In this document: piece after piece, positions 7,014-10,238 of the stretch
Position numbering within the stretch: position 1 is the stretch's first letter
Layout of the letters: every line of letters starts with the position of its first letter
Assembly (NCBI GenBank): GCA_002299975.1
Contig: DBOT01000047.1
Location: 1 to 10,238, forward strand
DNA: 10,238 nt
Source of the DNA: Lactobacillaceae bacterium UBA639
GTDB taxonomy: Bacteria > Bacillota > Bacilli > Lactobacillales > Lactobacillaceae
Reading direction: 5' to 3'
Program-made: the position numbers and the translations under genes
The notes under the pieces: model-generated
What the model was told of the DNA's origin: nothing
What the model saw: the letters and a program-made list of their open reading frames with translations, nothing else
Databases searched by the model: none

Positions 7014-7047
7014 CTTAGTTTGTCAAGAAGGGAATGGTGGATTGTGA
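6997..7047 (+). CDS. 16-codon leader ORF overlapping the dnaD start
   Basis: ATG at 6997 has an excellent ribosome site, GAGGAG (6983-6988), eight bases upstream. The ORF encodes MVMIPLLVCQEGNGGL and ends with TGA at 7045-7047. That stop overlaps the dnaD GTG (7044-7046) in a GTGA arrangement, the usual geometry of translationally coupled genes. The peptide matches no family I recognise; its N-terminal half is hydrophobic. Its start is buried in the hairpin at 6982-7013. It could be a coupling leader for dnaD, a regulatory upstream ORF or a chance reading frame; the ribosome site and overlap favour real translation. Confidence 0.45.
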   Translation: MVMIPLLVCQEGNGGL

Positions 7048-7757
7048 CGGAAGAAACACCCTTACAGCGGTACATCCGCGCGGGGCAAACGACGATCAGT
7101 AATCTGCTGGTACACCACTATAAACAGATTGGCTTAACAACGGCCCAATTGGTTTTGTACCTGCAATTTAAGTCCTATCAGGACCGGGGAACGATGAATC
7201 CAGATGTCCGGGTGATCGCTAAGAACCTCGGAACATCGGAAACCCAAGTCTTTAACCAGCTCCACCAGATGATAACTAATAAGCTGGTGAAGCAGGGGAT
7301 GCGGAAGCTGCCTGATGGCAAAGAAGATGCTATCTATGACTTCACGCCCCTGCTTAACAAGTTGGCGCTTTTAGAAGACCAGACGACAACGGCGGTTCAG
7401 GAGGAAGAGACCCAGAACAGTCGGCAGCAGGTCTTCGCTGAGCTAGAGAGCGAGTTTGGTCGGCCATTGTCATCAATGGAATTGCAGATCGTTAATGACT
7501 GGTTGGATAAGGATAACTATTCAACCGCGATGATCGAACTGGCCCTCCGGCAGGCCGTAATGAACAGTGCCCTGAATCTGAAATACATGGAGCGGATCCT
7601 GCAGAGCTGGGCACACCAGGGATTACGAACCAAGCGCGATATCAATGAACACGAGCGTCAATTTGAGAATCGCCGCGAGGGGCAAGTAAATAACCAGCAC
7701 CCTGACCAGTCGCGGCCCGCGGGTCCCAAGATCCCGATTTATAAACTTGGGGAGTAA
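7044..7757 (+). CDS. dnaD: DnaD family replication initiation protein
   Basis: This 237-residue protein acts in the cytoplasm as a primosomal component that binds and remodels DNA with DnaA at oriC and helps load the helicase in Firmicutes. Residues 1 to about 100 form the winged-helix oligomerisation domain (DDBH1), beginning LQRYIRAGQTTISNLLVHHY. An acidic linker (QEEETQ) follows, then the DnaB_2/DDBH2 domain at about 130-195 ending in YMERILQSW. This is the YxxxIxxxW DNA-binding motif with Tyr181, Ile185 and Trp189. The polar tail ends KIPIYKLGE. An in-frame TTG at 7020 would add eight residues but has no ribosome site. GTG 7044 has AAGAAGGGA (7025-7033) upstream and overlaps the leader ORF stop. 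Length matches Bacillus DnaD (about 232 aa). In Bacillus, dinG and dnaD are also close neighbours. Confidence 0.92.
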   Translation: MTEETPLQRYIRAGQTTISNLLVHHYKQIGLTTAQLVLYLQFKSYQDRGTMNPDVRVIAKNLGTSETQVFNQLHQMITNKLVKQGMRKLPDGKEDAIYDFTPLLNKLALLEDQTTTAVQEEETQNSRQQVFAELESEFGRPLSSMELQIVNDWLDKDNYSTAMIELALRQAVMNSALNLKYMERILQSWAHQGLRTKRDINEHERQFENRREGQVNNQHPDQSRPAGPKIPIYKLGE

Positions 7758-7776
7758 TTAGAAAGGAATGAATAAA

Positions 7777-8697
7777 ATGGATAATACTTCGTCTCGACAC
7801 GTCATGCGCGGGATTGGCATCGCGGCATTGGCGTCAACCATGTGGGGGATTTCTGGAACCGTCCTCCAGTTGATCTCACAAAACCTTGCGATCCCAGCTA
7901 CCTGGATGCTTTCCGTTCGGACAATTATCACCGGAGTCATCCTACTAGTAATCAGTGCTTTTATGTACGGGAAGCGGATCTTTGATGTCTTCAAGACCAG
8001 GGCCACGACGATTTCAGTAGTGACTTACGCGATCTTCGGCCTAATGGCTAACCTGCTGACCTTCTATTATGCAATCCAGCGAGGAAATGCCTCGGCAGCA
8101 ACGATTCTTCAGTACCTGTCACCACTATTCATCGTTCTCGGGGGGATTGTCTTCCTTCACCGGCGGCCATTTAGAAGTGACATCATTGCCTTTATCATCG
8201 CCCTGTTAGGGGTGGTCCTGAGCATTACCCGTGGGAACATCACCAAGCTGGCGATCCCGTTTGATTCCCTGCTCTGGGGAATTGGCTCCGGGATCACGGC
8301 GGCATTCTATGTGGTCCTGCCTCAAAAGGCGGCTGAGAAAAACCCGCCGATCGTTGTCCTCGGTTGGGGAACCATGATTGCGGGGATCCTCTTCAATCTC
8401 TACCGGCCGTTCTGGGTCAATCCGCCACAGATCTCGACCACTCTGGTTGCTTCGGTCAGCACGGTGGTCCTGTTCGGAACGATCCTGCCATTCGGTCTTT
8501 TGATGGAGGCTACTAAGTACGCGCCATCAGACGTTGTCAGCATCATGGATGCCCTCCAGCCAATCGTCACTTCGATCTTGAGTGTGATCTTCTTCCACCT
8601 GGTTTTGAACTGGGTCGAAATCCTCGGTATTATCCTGGTAATCTTAGCCATCTACATCCTTCAAGAAGGACGACGGCGGAAGCTTAAAGGAATCTGA
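7777..8697 (+). CDS. EamA/DMT family transporter
   Basis: This 306-residue integral membrane protein has about ten hydrophobic segments arranged as two EamA repeats (roughly residues 10-140 and 155-300), the architecture of drug/metabolite transporters of the inner membrane. Characteristic features are the N-terminal ALASTMWGISGTV, ATILQYLSPLFIVLGG closing repeat 1, and ALQPIVTSILSVIFF closing repeat 2, with a basic C-terminal tail (EGRRRKLKGI). Members export amino acids, nucleosides or drugs, but the substrate cannot be told from sequence. I start it at ATG 7777 because GAAAGGA (7761-7767) is nine bases upstream; the earlier in-frame ATG at 7768 directly touches that site. It lies 19 bp after dnaD, so it is probably co-transcribed, though no functional link to replication is evident. 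In many Firmicutes nth follows dnaD instead. Confidence 0.85.
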   Translation: MDNTSSRHVMRGIGIAALASTMWGISGTVLQLISQNLAIPATWMLSVRTIITGVILLVISAFMYGKRIFDVFKTRATTISVVTYAIFGLMANLLTFYYAIQRGNASAATILQYLSPLFIVLGGIVFLHRRPFRSDIIAFIIALLGVVLSITRGNITKLAIPFDSLLWGIGSGITAAFYVVLPQKAAEKNPPIVVLGWGTMIAGILFNLYRPFWVNPPQISTTLVASVSTVVLFGTILPFGLLMEATKYAPSDVVSIMDALQPIVTSILSVIFFHLVLNWVEILGIILVILAIYILQEGRRRKLKGI

Positions 8698-8713
8698 CCG
8701 GTTAGCTAATTAT

Positions 8714-8730
8714 AAAAAAGCGCTGAATTT
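8714..8730 (+). terminator. Probable left half of the dinG-eamA run terminator, cut by the IS
   Basis: AAAAAAGCGCTGAATTT lies 17 bases after the eamA stop and looks like the A-tract plus 5' arm and loop start of a bidirectional intrinsic terminator. No complementary GCGCTTTTTT follows; the insertion sequence begins at 8731 instead. The last eight bases, CTGAATTT, are the likely ISL3 target site. This is an inference, because the right flank is outside the window. Confidence 0.4.
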
Positions 8731-8754
8731 GGCTCTTTGTCAATCGGTAAGGAT
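8731..8754 (+). repeat. Left terminal inverted repeat (IRL)
   Basis: This repeat matches the inverted right end at 19 of 24 positions. The longest common block is TCGGTAAGGAT (8744-8754), an 11-bp perfect core likely to be bound by the transposase. The outer bases GG and TCT are also shared. Confidence 0.85.
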
Positions 8755-8765
8755 GAAGAGAATTT

Positions 8766-8813
8766 GGAGAACTAGACTAAGCCACCTTGGCTATTGGTCT
8801 AGTTCTCCTTTTT
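8766..8813 (+). terminator. Inward-facing terminator at the left IS end
   Basis: GGAGAACTAGAC (8766-8777) pairs perfectly with GTCTAGTTCTCC (8797-8808). An inner helix AGCCA/TGGCT (8780-8784 with 8788-8792) closes a three-base loop, and TTTTT (8809-8813) follows. This is a strong plus-strand intrinsic terminator that should stop transcripts coming from eamA before they run antisense into the transposase. The transposase TAG stop (8779-8777) lies within the left arm. The minus strand has no T-run after the stem. Confidence 0.85.
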
Positions 8814-10090
8814 GGTAATTCACGAATCATGAGATTAGAATTCTTCAACGAAATAAGAATCCTAATCCGAAAATGGAAGAAGTTGCGATAGCCATATGCG
8901 GTCCGTTTGATTATCTTGATTTTATTATTAGTGCCTTCGATCGGCCCGTTGGTTAGTCGGGTGTAAAAGCTGGCAATAATCTCCTGGCGATGCTTGGCGA
9001 GTGTTCGCTTAACTCGTCTCATAATGTTTGGTAGATTATTCCGCTTAATTAACTGATCTAACAAAGTCTGACTACGGTGACTAATTGCGGCTATTAAATC
9101 TTGATAGTATTCGTAGGCAGCTCTTAGTTCTGGAGAGAAGTTGAGCAGCCGTTCTACGACGTCTTGATTAGACAAACAAGCATGATAAAAATTACGTCGT
9201 GAATAGTAGTGCAGGTAATCTAGCTGGCCCTCCTTAGCCATTAATAACTTCCAATAATGCTTTAAAGCGCGGTATTCATGTGTATTGGTCCCGTATTCTT
9301 TCATGACCTTAAGCCGGGCACTTTGAAGTGCCCGGTAAGCCTGGACAACAACGTGGAAATGATCAGCTACAATCATAGCCTGAGGAAATAAGTCATGAAT
9401 TAGGTTACGATAAGGTTCAAACAGATCGACAACGACAATCTTAACCGACCAGCGAGCCTTTTTAGAGTAGTGAGAAAGAAAGTAATTACGCATGAAACGC
9501 GAATTACGAGACTGAATGATGTCAATAGTACGATGGTTCTGTGGATTCATTAAGATCATACTCATCTTACTTTGGGCGAACTTACCGGATTTAAAGTCAT
9601 CAAAAGCGATGGTTGCCGGTAACCAGTGAGGATTAGTCTTAAAGGTATCTTCGAGGCCCTCGAGCTGACGCTCAACGGTGTTAGTAGAAACATTGTGATG
9701 ACTAGCAATCGTCCGCATTGATTCATTCTCACTGAGTTCCTGTACAATATGGTATTTAACGACATTCGCAATTCGACAGGCAAAGTTAACTCCTTGGACC
9801 TCGGCAACCTTGGTAACTCGCTTGGGGCATTGGGGCGATGGTGGACAGAGATACTGTTGTTTCTTGATTTTTAAGACAGCTGGTTTCCCAGCCAATGTAA
9901 GGATTTTGATCGTTACGGGCCGCTTACGGAAGCCATTGCGACGCATCAACTGGCCGCAAAGCGGACAGTGCATGGGATAAGACTGAATTAAATGGATGAT
10001 CTTTAGCTCTTTATCCTCAGTTAAAAATGGTTTGTCAGGTTTTAAGTAAGGATCCTTGATTCCAGTCCAAAAATTGATATCATTAGTCAT
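8777..10090 (-). CDS. ISL3-family transposase (DDE)
   Basis: This intact transposase of 437 residues catalyses cut-and-join of the surrounding IS. An N-terminal zinc ribbon has Cys42/Cys45 (CPLC) and Cys82/Cys88. A helix-turn-helix follows at about 124-145 (SMRTIASHHNVSTNTVERQL). The DDE_Tnp_ISL3 catalytic domain shows the first aspartate at 164 or 165 (IAFDDFKSGK), the second at Asp243 (VADHFHVV) and the glutamate at Glu385 in NGPIEGTNNKIKIIKR, the signature block of the family. There is no frameshift or internal stop, so the element may be active. ATG at 10090 is preceded by AGAAAGGA (10108-10101), about ten bases upstream. The gene is convergent with eamA and shielded from outside transcription by hairpins at both IS ends. 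Confidence 0.95.
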   Translation of the reverse strand: MTNDINFWTGIKDPYLKPDKPFLTEDKELKIIHLIQSYPMHCPLCGQLMRRNGFRKRPVTIKILTLAGKPAVLKIKKQQYLCPPSPQCPKRVTKVAEVQGVNFACRIANVVKYHIVQELSENESMRTIASHHNVSTNTVERQLEGLEDTFKTNPHWLPATIAFDDFKSGKFAQSKMSMILMNPQNHRTIDIIQSRNSRFMRNYFLSHYSKKARWSVKIVVVDLFEPYRNLIHDLFPQAMIVADHFHVVVQAYRALQSARLKVMKEYGTNTHEYRALKHYWKLLMAKEGQLDYLHYYSRRNFYHACLSNQDVVERLLNFSPELRAAYEYYQDLIAAISHRSQTLLDQLIKRNNLPNIMRRVKRTLAKHRQEIIASFYTRLTNGPIEGTNNKIKIIKRTAYGYRNFFHFRIRILISLKNSNLMIRELPKRRTRPIAKVA

Positions 10091-10108
10091 GAGGAATATA
10101 TCCTTTCT

Positions 10109-10156
10109 AAGACAACTGAGTGGTTATGGGGATAACTTAAGACAGTTGTCTTTTTT
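10109..10156 (+). terminator. Hairpin in the transposase leader; terminator on the plus strand
   Basis: AAGACAACTG (10109-10118) pairs with CAGTTGTCTT (10143-10152). GTTAT (10123-10127) pairs with ATAAC (10132-10136) inside, closing a GGGG loop. On the plus strand the outer stem is followed by TTTTTTATTTTT, forming a terminator that would stop antisense transcripts leaving the transposase. On the minus strand the same stem lies immediately upstream of the transposase ribosome site and may affect its translation. A smaller dyad, AAGACAGTTGTCTT (10139-10152), overlaps the 3' arm. Confidence 0.6.
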
Positions 10157-10180
10157 ATTTTTAAATCAATGGTACAGCAA
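10152..10180 (-). promoter_or_regulatory. Candidate transposase promoter
   Basis: On the minus strand TTGCTG (10180-10175) and TAAAAA (10157-10152) are 17 bases apart. Each hexamer is a partial match (three and four of six). The position, between the inward terminator and the leader hairpin, is where the promoter must be if the transposase is transcribed from within the element. Weak matches suit the low expression usual for IS transposases. Confidence 0.35.
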
Positions 10181-10185
10181 GTAAC

Positions 10186-10223
10186 AAAAAACGGTAAAGA
10201 TAAGAAATCATCTTATCCTTACC
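10186..10223 (-). terminator. Inward-facing terminator at the right IS end
   Basis: On the minus strand GGTAAGGATAAGA (10223-10211) pairs with TCTTATCTTTACC (10205-10193), 13 pairs with one G-U, around a five-base loop. G and then TTTTTT (10191-10186) follow. Transcripts entering from the right flank should stop here, upstream of the candidate transposase promoter. The 5' arm overlaps the terminal inverted repeat. Confidence 0.8.
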
Positions 10224-10238
10224 GAATATCATAGAACC
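10215..10238 (-). repeat. Right terminal inverted repeat (IRR)
   Basis: Read on the minus strand it starts GGTTCTATGATAT and continues with the core TCGGTAAGGAT (10225-10215). It is the counterpart of the left repeat. Its inner part is also one arm of the terminator hairpin at 10193-10223, so end recognition and transcription termination share sequence here. Confidence 0.85.

Larger units (their letters stand above)
8731..10238 (-). mobile_element. Complete ISL3-family insertion sequence
   Basis: The element is about 1508 bp, typical for ISL3 family members, and holds one transposase gene in the opposite direction to eamA. The left end begins GGCTCTTTGTCAATCGGTAA and the right end, read inwards, GGTTCTATGATATTCGGTAA. 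The GG-start and GGCTCTTTGTC sequence are typical ISL3 termini. Base composition is visibly more AT-rich than the flanking chromosomal genes, consistent with horizontal arrival. ISL3 elements usually duplicate 8 bp; CTGAATTT (8723-8730) is the left candidate, but the right flank is missing because the window stops at the final IS base. I cannot name the specific element from sequence alone. Confidence 0.9.

Noticed and set aside
7020..7043. Longer dnaD starting at TTG 7020
   Set aside because: No ribosome site precedes it, and the extra eight residues do not resemble DnaD N-termini; GTG 7044 has a good site.
1..10238. CRISPR arrays, tRNA or rRNA genes, prophage or defence genes, toxin-antitoxin pairs
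   Set aside because: No regularly spaced repeats, cloverleaf sequences or matching protein families were found on either strand.

Overview
The window looks like chromosomal DNA from a lactic acid bacterium. Limosilactobacillus with roughly 50% GC (L. fermentum or a relative) fits best. The evidence is a complete Gram-positive mevalonate kinase/decarboxylase cluster, a Firmicute dinG/ypmB/dnaD cluster, AGGAGG-type ribosome binding sites, frequent GTG/TTG starts and an ISL3-family insertion sequence. Genus and species are inferred from gene content and composition, not proven.

Left part (1-3316, minus strand): the operon mvaK1-mvaD-mvaK2-fni, transcribed leftwards. It encodes mevalonate kinase, diphosphomevalonate decarboxylase, phosphomevalonate kinase and the first 62 codons of type 2 isopentenyl-diphosphate isomerase, which runs off the window. 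These enzymes take mevalonate to IPP and DMAPP, the precursors of undecaprenyl phosphate and other isoprenoids. mvaK1 and mvaD overlap by one base (TAATG). A terminator-like hairpin ending in a T-run sits directly against the fni ribosome binding site.

Middle (3317-8697): a divergent promoter region of about 200 bp, then the plus-strand run dinG-ypmB-dnaD-eamA. dinG encodes a DEDD exonuclease fused to a DEAQ-box helicase without Fe-S cysteines. ypmB encodes a small single-pass membrane protein (DUF5590 type). dnaD encodes a primosomal replication initiation protein. The last gene encodes a 10-TM EamA/DMT exporter. An extended -10 promoter and a perfect 7-bp inverted repeat precede ypmB. Between ypmB and dnaD lies an unusual arrangement: a 15-bp RNA hairpin that holds the ribosome binding site and start of a 16-codon leader ORF, whose TGA stop overlaps the GTG start of dnaD.

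Right part (8731-10238): a complete ISL3-family insertion sequence of about 1508 bp. It has imperfect 24-bp terminal repeats and an intact 437-aa DDE transposase on the minus strand. Each end carries a strong intrinsic terminator pointing inwards, so transcription from either flank should not reach the transposase. The base run just left of the element looks like the first half of the terminator of the dinG-eamA run, suggesting the IS split it. The window ends on the last base of the IS, so the matching half and the target duplication cannot be seen. I found no CRISPR array, tRNA, rRNA, phage gene or defence system.
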